DNA from: Rotaria macrura | Lineage: Eukaryota; Rotifera; Eurotatoria; Philodinida; Philodinidae | Direction of reading: 5' to 3' | NCBI GenBank assembly: GCA_900239685.1 | Contig: OENT01000491.1 | Location: 1-64,000, forward strand | DNA length: 64,000 nucleotides | Shown: piece after piece, positions 15,279-26,168 of the stretch | How the letters are laid out: every line of letters begins with the position of its first letter | Position numbering within the stretch: position 1 is the stretch's first letter | Translations under genes and position numbers: made by a program | Notes under the pieces: model-generated | What the model saw: only the letters and a program-made list of their open reading frames with translations | Database searches by the model: none | What the model was told of the DNA's origin: nothing

Positions 15279-16212
15279 ACAATCGATTATATCATACTAT
15301 TTATGTAATTCTTCTGTAAAAGATTGATCTGATTAACTGAACGTGTAACATGTTATGGTAAACATCTTTTCTACTCATCTAATCTCATATATTTGTAGAA
15401 TGAATAAAAAACATGTATGCCGAATTTTTCTTCGCAATGTTGAGCTTGAGAAAAATAAAAAATAATACTTATGGTTTATTTTTGTTTTCATACGAATTTC
15501 GAGGGCAGTATTCTTAACAACATGGCCACTGAATCATATTTATAAATGCCAATGAGATAACGCGAAAAGAAACCGTGAGATGTAGAGAATAAAATCCATG
15601 ATAAAATGAATGGCTTCAAGTAAAGTAAAGTACAATTAATAGGAGTTGTGTCATAAGCATTGCTTCCTCACATTGAGTGTGTGCTTGTCTTACTAACTCA
15701 TATTGATATAGAAGAAGAAGAACAAGAAGAAACTAGGGTGAACAAGTAGCTACTATGAAGGGTAAATAAGAATATCGCCAACATTGAATTACGGTTGAGA
15801 ATTGATTATAGATATGAGAGTTGCAAAGAGAGAAGAGAGATGCTTCCGCTTCATTTCCTTTCGTATCCTTATCTCTCTATCATCCAAGAAAAGAAAATGT
15901 TGTAGTACATTCAATCTAGACTATTTTTTTCTTTCCCTAATATGTACAGTATCAATCAGTGTGCAACGATATTGACTCTAGTATTTTGACTTAGTAAATA
16001 TTTTAGTATCGTAACTAGCTAGAAAATAATTTAGGAAAAAACAATATATATATATATATATATATACATTTGGCATACTCTTAGTAGCATGTTTCTTTGT
16101 TTTTCCAAATAAGTGAGTGAGCACATGGGACAGACAAAAAAAAGAGTAATACACGTAAGAAAAAAAACAGATAATCACATACATTCGTATACGTAAATGA
16201 TGAGAAACTTTT
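15279..16212. other. Intergenic region between ABHD17 and PPP4C
   Basis: AT-rich, with a TA dinucleotide run at about 16043-16067. No gene is supported. Confidence 0.55.
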
Positions 16213-17964
16213 CTAAAGAAAATAATCCGGTACGACACGTTTTGTTGCTGCTGAACGTTGATCTTGTGGTGCAGCTTCGAATATAGTAAAACTACGATTT
16301 AAATGTTCATCAAGTTCAAGGATAGCTGCCACATTGCCACAACGATAACAATAGTTAGGTGCTGACCATACGGTTAACACTGTTTCATTAAAATGCCATT
16401 TATAACCTTCCATCACAAGTTGATGTGCGCGACAAATTAAATCTATATTATTTGTTTGATTGAATTGCGATACAACATCACTACCAAATAGAAAACCAGC
16501 ACCACGTGGACTTACGCCCCAACCGAGCGTTTCCTCTGGATCAGACCTGACAGATTTCATAAGACAATATATATATATATATGTAAGTATGTCTATCGAT
16601 CGAAGAGAAAAAATTCAAATTTTTACCATAGAAGATCGCACATCGGTCCGTCATGTGGCACTTCCATTTTTCTATCGATTTGTCTAATCTGATCAAGTGT
16701 ATTTATCGATGGGCTAAGACCACCATGAACACAAAAAATTTTCCCATCAATAACAGCTGATAAACTTAGATAATCAAACACTTCTGTACAATAACGCCAT
16801 ACCATAATTGAACCATATTTTCTTAAACATTCATCATAGAAACCATAAACTTGCGTAATCTGACGTGATTCATGATTTCCACGTATTAGTGTTATTCGAT
16901 CTGGATATCTTACTTTAAGTGCAAGTAATAATAAAAATGTTTCAACACTATAAAAACCACGATCAACGAAATCACCTAGGAATAGATAATTTGTTTGTGG
17001 AACATCACCTGAAATAAAAGAAAATTAAAATAATTTAATACTCTCGTTCGGTTAGAGAAAAAATATCAAGGTATCATTATATCACGTAATTAAACATAAC
17101 ATGAATCGAATTCTCAAATAAAATAGCCGCAAAGCATCAATGCTAATGAATTATGCTATTCATGCCTTTTATATCAATGGATGTATTAATCCAATATCAG
17201 TTTTAATCAATTCAAAGACGAATAATTAAATAAAAGATAGTTCTGACAACTGAAAAATATTGAATTATATCTTCAAAATAAAAATTAATTATACATGATG
17301 ATAGTATTTAAGTCCGTTTTCTTTTTTCTTGTGCACTCCAGACATGCAACACATATATTTCAATATAAAAAGGAAAAACTCATTAAACAAGTTGGTATTT
17401 TTCTTCTCTATAAGGAATCATCACGATCACAGTAAGAAAAAATATTCAAATGAAAAAAGTTTTGTTTATTCATATTAAAAGGAATAATATTTATAGAGAT
17501 TTTAGTTTTCTTCGTTGTATGACCCTATGAATACTATTTATACAGTATCAGTTTGTAAAACGAGACGATGTGAGAATGCTAATCAGCAATTTATATGTGC
17601 TCGAATAGATGAAACAATCCCATAGGTCATATTGTAATCAAAATAAATATCGTACTCGAATTTTGACAAGATATACTATTCTTCTTCAAAACTGATATGT
17701 TAATAATGGACGAAAAGTTGAATAAGATTAATTTTTTCCTTCTCTTGCTTCCTTACCTCCTACACGAAACAATTCTAATAGATCAAACATTTGTCCATGA
17801 ATATCTCCACATATTGTAACTGGTGAATCAACACATTGAACATTACTTTCTTCCACAAGTATCTCACGTGCTTTGGTACAAAGCATTTTAACTTCACTTT
17901 CTGTAATTAATTCGCATCGTCGTAATTGTTCTAATTGTCGGTCGAGATCTGACAAATCGGACAT
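16213..17964 (-). CDS. PPP4C: Serine/threonine protein phosphatase 4 catalytic subunit, three exons
   Basis: Metal-dependent PPP-family phosphatase working in PP4 complexes in DNA repair, centrosome and signalling functions. Exons (minus): 17964-17757, 17008-16627, 16546-16213; sum 924 bases, 307 residues, exactly the human length. PPP signatures are intact: GDIHGQ (residues 53-58), [15 protein letters not shown] and HGGLSPS. The C terminus ends in DYFL, whose last leucine is carboxymethylated in PP2A/PP4 enzymes. PP4 rather than PP2A or PP6 is supported by the N terminus [16 protein letters not shown] and by [13 protein letters not shown]. Intron 1 is 748 bases, intron 2 is 80 bases. A splice acceptor ends one base before the ATG. 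Confidence 0.97.
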
Positions 17965-17965
17965 T

Positions 17966-17990
17966 CTAATATTGGATGACGAAGGAAAAC
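17966..17990 (-). promoter_or_regulatory. 3' splice acceptor directly before the PPP4C start
   Basis: A T-rich tract (ttttccttcgtcatcc) followed by aatattag ends one base before the ATG. It fits a spliced-leader or 5' UTR intron acceptor. Confidence 0.5.
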
Positions 17991-18359
17991 AACAACAAAA
18001 AAGAAATGAAAGCAATCAAATTGAAATTTATCTAAAATACAAAAAAAAAAAGAAAAATTTGTTTTCTTCCCGTTGATAATTTTGGTTTGTTATTTTTTTT
18101 TCGGAACGACAAAAAAACATATATATATATATATATATATATATGAATACAACGCGAACGATAATAATTATAATATTGACTGGTTGAGCATGGGGTAAAA
18201 GAAGAAAATGTATTGCAATTATTGACAACATTTAGAAGGATGAAAATAGAATAGTGAGAATTCGTTTGTACAAAGAAATATGAAAAAAAGCATGCAGAGA
18301 ATTTTATATGGACAATAATTTTATGTTTCATATTATGAGTATTTTTATATTTTCCGAAT
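17991..18359. other. Short intergenic region with TA microsatellite
   Basis: Between the PPP4C start and the stop of the UBTD gene. It contains a TA run at about 18119-18144 and nothing else recognisable. With so little room, the PPP4C promoter must lie here or inside the neighbour, unless the two are co-transcribed. Confidence 0.55.
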
Positions 18360-21183
18360 TCAAGAAGAATTCGTTAATTCAACTGCTATTGAATTCGAAT
18401 GAACAACATCATCATTAGCTGCTATTAAATGGCTTGTTGTTGTTGTTATGGCAGCATTGGGTGACATTGGTTTGTCAGTTAGAATAACTTGTACAACAAA
18501 ATTACGTTGCAAATGAGCTTCCCATACAGCAGATCGATCTCCTTAAAATCAAATTATGATAATCGAAAAATAAAACTTGTCTTTAGCAAGACTAATAACT
18601 AATAGATTATACAGATTTTTTCTAACTTGGGTCACATTGAGCTTTCTCTCTCTTATCAACTCATGTTGATTATGTTATGAAAATTGATAATCATTTATAA
18701 AATATATTATGGTTAATAATAAAAACAAGCTGACAGTCGAGAAATTTTCTCTATAATGTTTGAATACAAACAGTATCATGAGTCTAGTTATTAATTATTT
18801 CCCTAGAAATATCAATGAAAACAATGTATCTATGATCATGATTCTTTTTATTAATAGACATAGAACTACAATGCTTTTTCCCAAACTCTAGGGTAATACG
18901 AGGATTAAAGAGATTTTTCCTGAATACTCCATGAAAATTCTACAGAAATTTCACTACGATTAACCTTTTGTTGATTGCATAACGGATGTCTATCTAAATT
19001 AACTTTTCTTTGAAACATTCACGTAGGTTATTTATTGTCAATCTTTCAAGAAAGATCTCTATCGACTTACATGGCTTTTTCTTTCCTACGAAGTTATTTT
19101 TGACATCAATATAGTCAAGTCTTTTAGAAACTGCGATTACTCATTGTTATTTCGTATGACTTTGATCTACAACATGAGTATTCAAAAGCCTGGTGAGAGA
19201 TAAAAGCAACATGTTTTTTTTTCTACCAGCAGTTTAAGAAACAAACAAAAAAAACAGGCCATGTCAATCAATTCTATTATCAACAATAAAGAAAAATAGA
19301 AAAATGTTTCGAGGATTAAATGAAGTTCTTTAATTATCATCGAAGCATATTCTAAGATGATCAATTGTAAATCTACAACTTCATTCCACTTACTCAATAA
19401 TTTTCCACCAAAATATAATCGCTGTGTTTGAGAATCGATTGCTCCATTTTCTAACATGGCCAAACGTCGTTTAACATTGCGTATCTTTTCATTTTGTTTA
19501 CAATATAATCGATGTTCTTTACCATTGGATAAACGAAATTTAATTGGAATTTCAATATCATGATCGATATTGGCTTGTTGTTGATTAACTGTGGGTGGTG
19601 GTGTTGTTGCTGTATTCGTTGATGATGAATCATTGCCTGAATCAGTATTGATGCCATTTGATTTTTGTTTCCGACGATGTTTCTTTATTTCACGTACAAT
19701 TGGATTATGACCCGTATGATGTGTTGTTGACGATTTCATTGTTGAACGATAATGATGATTTGTTGTTGACGATGAGGATGAGGATGATGAATTTTGATTG
19801 CCACCATAATCACGTTCACGATCTGCTGCTGCTGTTATCGCAAGACCAATCTCACTTGTACCTGATTCATTGTCACCACGAGAATCAATCGATGATTGTT
19901 CACCATCGATTATGTTCGTTGGTGGCGATAGAACATAAACAGGTAATTGATAACGTGTACCAAGCTCATCATAACAATCAAGTAATGTTCCATGTGGAAG
20001 AGATATATTGGCGCAATTAATAACTAAGAAAAGAAAACGTGTATGTATGAATATGTGTAAAAATTAATTATAAGAAGAAAATTAATTCTACTTGATTGTG
20101 CTAAATCAATATCATTTTGTTCCAGCGCATAACATGCACCACGTAAAGCATCCCATATTTCTTTTCGACCTTCGAAAGCTGGAGCTAGAAAAAGATATTG
20201 ATATCATTGATGAAAATCAAGATTCATATATAATTCAGATGATTACACAAGAAATTCTATTAAATAAATACTTGACATTTGTTCTTATTGGAATATTTCG
20301 CTCAATTAGAGATCTTGTACGAATCAATCAACATATAATTATAGGGTACAATAAATATGACAACATAAATTAAGTATTTATTCTTTTTCTCTCTTATTTC
20401 ATCACAAACTCAAGTCTGACGAGGGAAGGTCAACAACTGTTCAATTGATGTTGCTTTGAGACTAATTGCTTTATGTTGTTTCTAATGAGCCGAATTTAAT
20501 CTGAAAAATACTTCCTCCCTCTAGTTAATTTCGATGTAAATGCTGAAGTGTTTACAATTTTCTCTTCATGACCATTGTCGTTCGACCTCAGAATTAGTAC
20601 GAAATACTGATTGTCAATCATTGATTTGAAAAAGTTGACATAGGAAAAGACCACATAATCACACTGGTCTTTTTTTGGAAAGTTTTAGAATGTTTGATCT
20701 TTATTTTTTGTTCATTGAAATGAAGCATGGAGTCTCCGAAAAAAATTGATCGTACTGTTGTTGACCGTTCTTCGCAGGATCAGCACGGTACTATTATTAT
20801 TTCTATTCTATTAACGTATTCATACTGTGAATCAGAACGTTTTTTTTTACTGAAAACGAAACCTTTTTTTACTATTTACATCTGATCTTTCTGAATAGAA
20901 AAGAACATTCTTCTGATAAAATTCACCTGTATCCCAGTATTCATCACGTTTTCGACGTAATTGATTTTCAGTGATGAGAACATCTGATTTCCATTTTGGA
21001 CGGCAAGCTGAACGATTCAATGGTTTATTTCGACCAACAGTTCCACTTGCTAGAAAGAAAATGTGTTGAAAAATGATGATATGAATTTCATAAATTACTT
21101 GTTGCATTCGTACGAGATGAGCGTGATCGTCTTCTACGACGACTACTGTTACCATCGCGATTATGACTTACACATCCACCCAT
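18360..21183 (-). CDS. UBTD2: Ubiquitin domain-containing protein of the UBTD1/UBTD2 family, five exons
   Basis: Family members bind E2 enzymes and shuttle between cytoplasm and membrane. Exons (minus): 21183-21099, 21049-20927, 20184-20092, 20023-19394, 18541-18360; sum 1113 bases, 370 residues (human UBTD2 about 234). Start MGGC, a possible N-myristoylation/palmitoylation signal, then [39 protein letters not shown], the helical UBTD domain ending [21 protein letters not shown], and a C-terminal ubiquitin-like fold ([12 protein letters not shown] to [11 protein letters not shown]). Between the two domains there is a long serine-, threonine-, asparagine- and lysine-rich insert of roughly 110 residues that is absent in vertebrates. 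UBTD1 is an equally good name. The last intron (852 bases) splits the ubiquitin-like domain. Confidence 0.92.
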
Positions 21184-22540
21184 TTAAAGTAATATTGAAC
21201 AACAGAAGAAAAGAAAAAATATCGATGTACGTTGATATTTGCTTTCACGAGAAACTTCCAATCAGCTGTGCTATAGTTTCAATTTGTGCATAAATATAAG
21301 CATGTACAAAGGACAAGTAAAGAAGGTTACTGTCAAATGACTAAAAATAGAATGTGACAATACATCTAAAAATGGAACAAACTATATTATTGTTCTAACA
21401 GAGTCGTATTATTAAATCGAAGGTCATTAATTTTTTTTCTTACTGGTTTTTGTGTTTTTTATTATGATGTTACCATGCATATAATAATGATGTTATCAAC
21501 TTCGAAGAAAACGAAACTGTCTTTCTCATTTAATAATCTTTACATTCAAACTAACATATGACAGCTACCATACAAATCGTCAGCATTGCCTCAACAACAA
21601 TAAAAATAACATCGACAGATGTCAGTACTCCTAAGGTTACACCTGCCACTATAGAACGTATTGCTCTGTTAAGTCTTGAGAAACAATATTCAAAATTGAT
21701 AAATTATATTTCGTTCATACACATGATATTAGACATGCAATTGAATAGATTAGATATACTTACTATGTGACGTGTTTATTCTAGTCATGTTCATAATTTC
21801 CCATAAATTTTAGTGTTATGTTATTTTCAATAGCAAAACGCAATGATTCGGAAAACGAATCGTATCTTATGTATATATTATGTTAACCTTCGCGTTTTAT
21901 TTTGTAAATATTTTTTATTTAGGTTTATGTCATCCATATTGCGTTTGACGATAATTATTGTTTTGAATCTAAAATTTTCCACCGTCTACTGATTTTTTGT
22001 GTAAAAAATAAAATCATTATCATACTTCGATGATTTTGTTTACACTGCCCATATGTTTTTACCCTTTTGATTTGATCGAAATCGTAACCAACTTTTCGTT
22101 AAATATTTATCAATAGTCATGAACATTTGTATTTCGAATATATTATTGAACTATTAATAAATGATTTCTATCATTATCATCGAAAGAAAACCAGTAGATA
22201 TTAGAGTTTTGATTATTTAATATAATTGTTAGAGAGTATTTCTTACTATTAGTAGTTTTTATATCATTTTTCTTTTGTTTTGGGTGAGCCTTAGAAACTG
22301 AAAGTAGATATGCATCGCCATCATCACATCGGTAATGATAGCAGTTTGCTGTGACAGACATAGTCGTCAATCATTACTATGCAGTTGAGTGGATCGAAAA
22401 GAAAGGATTGGCTTTATGATTTGAACAAAGTAGATCTTAATAAGTGTGCGAAAACAAAAACAAACGATTATGATGTTTATGATAGAATATGAACGGTTTG
22501 GTGTATTACATAATGTTTTTCTTAATCTTGAATAGCATCT
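21184..22540. other. Divergent intergenic region between UBTD and the GH16-like gene
   Basis: AT-rich and holding the promoters of two divergent genes. A 70-codon frame at 21558-21770 (plus) has no family likeness or splice support, and I do not call it. Confidence 0.55.
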
Positions 22541-22555
22541 GGTAATTTTTCTCAG
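22541..22555 (+). promoter_or_regulatory. 3' splice acceptor upstream of the GH16-like gene
   Basis: The sequence ggtaatttttctcag ends three bases before the first in-frame ATG. It is a good acceptor with no upstream coding exon in sight, so it suggests trans-splicing or a 5' UTR intron. Confidence 0.55.
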
Positions 22556-22558
22556 CCT

Positions 22559-23842
22559 ATGTATAATAGAAGAAAATTATCAATAAATTTAAAGGCAAAA
22601 CAGTTCGTTTTAACAAAAGTAAGAATGTTGAATTGCAATCGAATCGCTTTCATTTTTATCGTAACAGTTTTCCATTGTGTTTCTGCAATTGGTCGTGATG
22701 GTTTAAGACTTGTTTTCGAAGATAAATTTGATTCATCACCAATCTTGAATACATCAGTTTGGAATTATAATTATCCATGGGGTACGACGTATAATCATCG
22801 TGCAAATACGATTCGTCGTCAAGTAACAACAGCTGATATAGGTCAAGTCAAATTAACAGCAATACCTGTGCGAACATGAAATATCACAAGTCTTCTTACC
22901 GTTGATTATGGCACTATTGATGTCGATTACACATCCGGTACAATACGTTCAAGTAATTTAGTAACATTAAACCGTGGTTTGACAATTGTAAATATGCGTG
23001 TGCCATCAGTTACAAGCACATGGCCAATGATAATGCTTGTTCCGCTCGATGAAACATTACCGATATTAGCTATGGATGTATTTAATGATCGACGAAATAT
23101 TGGTTATACATTTCGGTATACATCTCAGACAGGTTCAAGTGAATCTGTCAGTGGTGTAACACGTTCATCAGTAGATAATAGTCTTGACTATCATTCTTAT
23201 GCTATTGATTGGGGCTATGATAAAGTATCGTTTCTATGTGATAACGTTCTACTTCGTTCATATACGAAACCTGTGGAAATCCAACAGATATCTGATATGC
23301 AACTTGTTATTGGACTTGGTGTCGGTGGTCGATCACAATTAACACCAGTTAATTCAAGTGATTATCCTGCTAGTCTATTCATCAAAAGCGTTCAAATGTG
23401 GGAACCAAGATTTAATGGTCGATTTAAAATTATGAATTTTAATTCTAAACTTGTTTTAGAAATTGAAAATGGATTTGTGACCGATTTTACCCGAGTTGTA
23501 CAAAATACGGATAGCGGTACACTTCGGCAACAGTGGGATATTTATTATGTTGGTTATAATACGTATAGGATTGTGAATGTAAACAGTCGAAAAGTTCTTG
23601 ATGACTTCGATTGGCAAACAAATGATGGATCGAGAATTGTTCAATATAAATTTGAAACGAAAGATAATCAAATATGGAAAATAATTGAAAACGAAGATGC
23701 TGATAATATAGTGACCATAGTTAATGTTTGGGCGCAAAAAGCTGCTTCCTTTGTCGGTGCTTCGACACAGATCGGTTCACAGGTTGTTCTTAATGAAATG
23801 AATGATGGACCCGATCAGAAATGGACATTAATTCGAATATAA
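22559..23842 (+). pseudogene. GH16-like (laminarinase fold) protein with C-terminal ricin-type lectin domain, interrupted by one stop
   Basis: One uninterrupted frame of 428 codons except for a TGA at 22877-22879. A hydrophobic signal peptide lies near residues 23-43 (start at 22625 also possible). Then a GH16-like domain begins with LRLVFEDKFDSS and TSVWNYNYPWGT, continuing after the stop with YTSGTIRSSN and STWPMIMLVPLD. In active GH16 enzymes the next block is ExDxxE; here the aligned stretch is PILAMDVFNDR, so both catalytic glutamates are missing. Residues about 283-427 form a ricin-type beta-trefoil lectin domain with QxW motifs QQW, QIW and QKW. Inferred: a secreted sugar-binding protein derived from a glucanase, or a decaying gene. 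The TGA sits where TGG (Trp) would fit, so a base-calling error is possible. GH16 genes in bdelloids are often horizontally acquired. Confidence 0.75.
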
Positions 23843-24130
23843 TAATATTCAAGTTCGGATTATTTTTTTTTCTTCCTATCAAAAGTGCAAAATCTTATTC
23901 TTATTGTGATATTTTTGCTATTGAAAAGATGTCGCAATAATTTAAATTTAACGAAAAATACAAATGAAAAATTTCCATCGACTCTTACCGACAACGAACA
24001 GTTATTCTCATAATGAAGATGTTGCGCCTTTTCTTTCTTTTCTGGAGCACATGTTTTTTTATCCTACTATGAAATCAAATTTAACGATACTGTGAATAAA
24101 CATGATTCGAAGTCATCTTCTTGAAACTAG
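23843..24130. other. Intergenic sequence between two plus-strand genes
   Basis: Mostly AT-rich. It includes a short ATG frame at about 24013 with a hydrophobic start (MKMLRLFFLFW) that stops after about 20 codons. This could hold the missing first exon of the next gene, but no convincing donor site follows. Confidence 0.4.
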
Positions 24131-25542
24131 TATGTATTCATTCTTAGTCAACGAATAAAAACATTTGTCTGGCTTGCATAGATATTGAAAATTCATCATC
24201 GTTTTTGCCCGATGACGAAAATACTTACGATTTCGATCGACATGAACAATACTCCTATGCTACATTCGATCGAATCAAAACACGAATGGTCTATGTGACA
24301 AACTATCTATATGATGAAGATTGTATGTAGTATAATATTGTTTAGCTCGTTTATCAAAATTATTGTTTACATGATTATGCTTTTTGAAAATAGTTTCAAT
24401 CCAAGTACCAACAGACGATCCTCTTCTACAACTTGCTAATACGTTTTCTAATGCAAATAATTTTGAACCGATGTTGTCAAACACGAAAGATGATAATTCA
24501 CTAGCCAATGAAATGTATAGTCCAGATTTAGCGAAACTTAATTTAGATGACTTATTATTACTTCTCTATCGCTTACAACAAAAAGCAACAATCAATAGTG
24601 TTATAACATTACCTTCTACTATGAGTCCTTCGTCTACATCATCATCATCATCATCATCAGATTTTATAGGTTTGCACTCATACTATTCAGACGTATGAAT
24701 TATGATTTTCTATATCAGAAAGTATAAACTATTACCGAAAGACACATGCAAACATGATGAAGATCTGTTTTAATCGACAAATATTTAGGATCTAGAAATA
24801 AGATTTCACTAATCAGATTTTCTTAACTCCATTCGTAACTTGTAGTTTACGCTTAACATATTCTCTATGCCTAGTTTCTTCTAATTGAAATTCGTATCTT
24901 TCTATCCGATCAATATTGGTAATCCTATGCATTTCGACATTGAAGTCACTAAATTGAGTGTTCAAAATTTTAAATCTCTAATCGTTATCAATATGTCTTT
25001 AAGAATGTAAGCCATCGTTTCAACTGTCCACACGATCGCTAACTCATCGCCCATCAAATAGCCAACATTCTCATGCTATCTATTCATCTCATTCAACTTT
25101 AAGTAAAATTCCGTCATATTCACATGTCAACAAATCACTGCAAACGGCTTTTACATTATCAAATATGGCCAATGTACCGAAACAATTGACTACAACATTA
25201 ACTAAACCAATATCATTGTTTCATTCTGGCAATACGAAACATATTCGTTCACCAGAGGATGTTGCCAATAAACTTCTACAATCGTTTAATCTTCTAAATG
25301 ATAATCATATGGAAATAAATTCTCATCAAAATCATCAAAAAGTAACTATCAAATTTTAAGACATCTTTTTCGTAATGAAATATTTTATTTAGTTTATTGA
25401 ACATAAATTACAACGAGATTCATCACGTTATTCTTATCAACAATCTCAACAACATAAAGCCGATGTCATTTCAAATCTTCTTTCATCGAATTCAATCCGA
25501 ATATTGCCGTGTCATCTTCATCCAAATGGTTCTTATCATTAA
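24131..25542 (+). CDS. Unrecognised four-exon gene, 5' end not resolved
   Basis: I do not recognise the product. Four open segments join with matching phases at GT-AG sites: about 24131-24322, 24394-24669, 25004-25341 and 25393-25542 (stop TAA). That is about 318 visible codons. The acidic first part (PDDENTYDFDRHEQ) is followed by a leucine-rich segment (LAKLNLDDLLLLLYRLQQ), a run of serines, and then a basic region rich in serine, histidine and glutamine containing SPEDVANKLLQSFNLLND. It looks mostly disordered with short helical segments, like an adaptor or RNA-granule protein, but that is only an impression. No start codon is convincing; an upstream exon is likely. The phase agreement at all three junctions is the main argument that it is real. 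Confidence 0.5.
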
Positions 25543-26168
25543 TAAGATGAAAGAAAACAAAAAATGAATTCATTTTTCAATCCATGTTTTATTAGATAAA
25601 TATAAATATCGTTTCAATTCAACGTTTTTCTCTTTGTGTTCCTCCTCTTAAAATAATATTTTCATCGAAACACGCATACTGACAATAATAATATAAAAAA
25701 AATAATAAAAATGCTATAATAAAAACTATAGGGAAATATCATGGAGGGTGGGGTGCCCTGAAATAAATTTAAGAAAAAAAACGAGATTTTTTCTACATAT
25801 TACGACTCGTACTCAATATAAGTCGAGGAAGAAACAAACAAATAACAAGAAAAAATTCGAGAAGGAGCTTGAGAGAGCATCCAGTGCTCTCTCAAGAAAT
25901 GAAATAAATAAAAATAAAAAAAAATACAAAACAAGAGATTCATCGAAAATCGAATAATAATAAATACATGTTTCTATATTTTTTTTTTGATCCTCTTGAA
26001 TAAAATAGAAGATAAATATATATGTATATAAACACACGTTTCTCATTTAGCAAAACTAAAATAGATAGATAGAAAAGAAAAGAAAAAAAACAGGCAAATT
26101 CTTGAATGATGAAAATTCTTACGAAGTATGATTGTTGAAATGGAGAGAATAACTTGGTCGAATATGCA
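25543..26168. other. Convergent 3' flanks, no gene seen
   Basis: AT-rich, with poly-A-rich stretches and overlapping short frames on both strands. It lies between the ends of the plus-strand unknown gene and the minus-strand LOTUS gene, and should contain both poly(A) sites. Confidence 0.55.

Noticed and set aside
16043..16067. TA dinucleotide runs here and at 18119, 31913 and 44172 as regulatory or structural elements
   Set aside because: Simple microsatellites, common in AT-rich genomes; no evidence for function.
21558..21770. 70-codon threonine/isoleucine-rich plus-strand frame
   Set aside because: No splice partners, no recognisable motif, length expected by chance in this composition.
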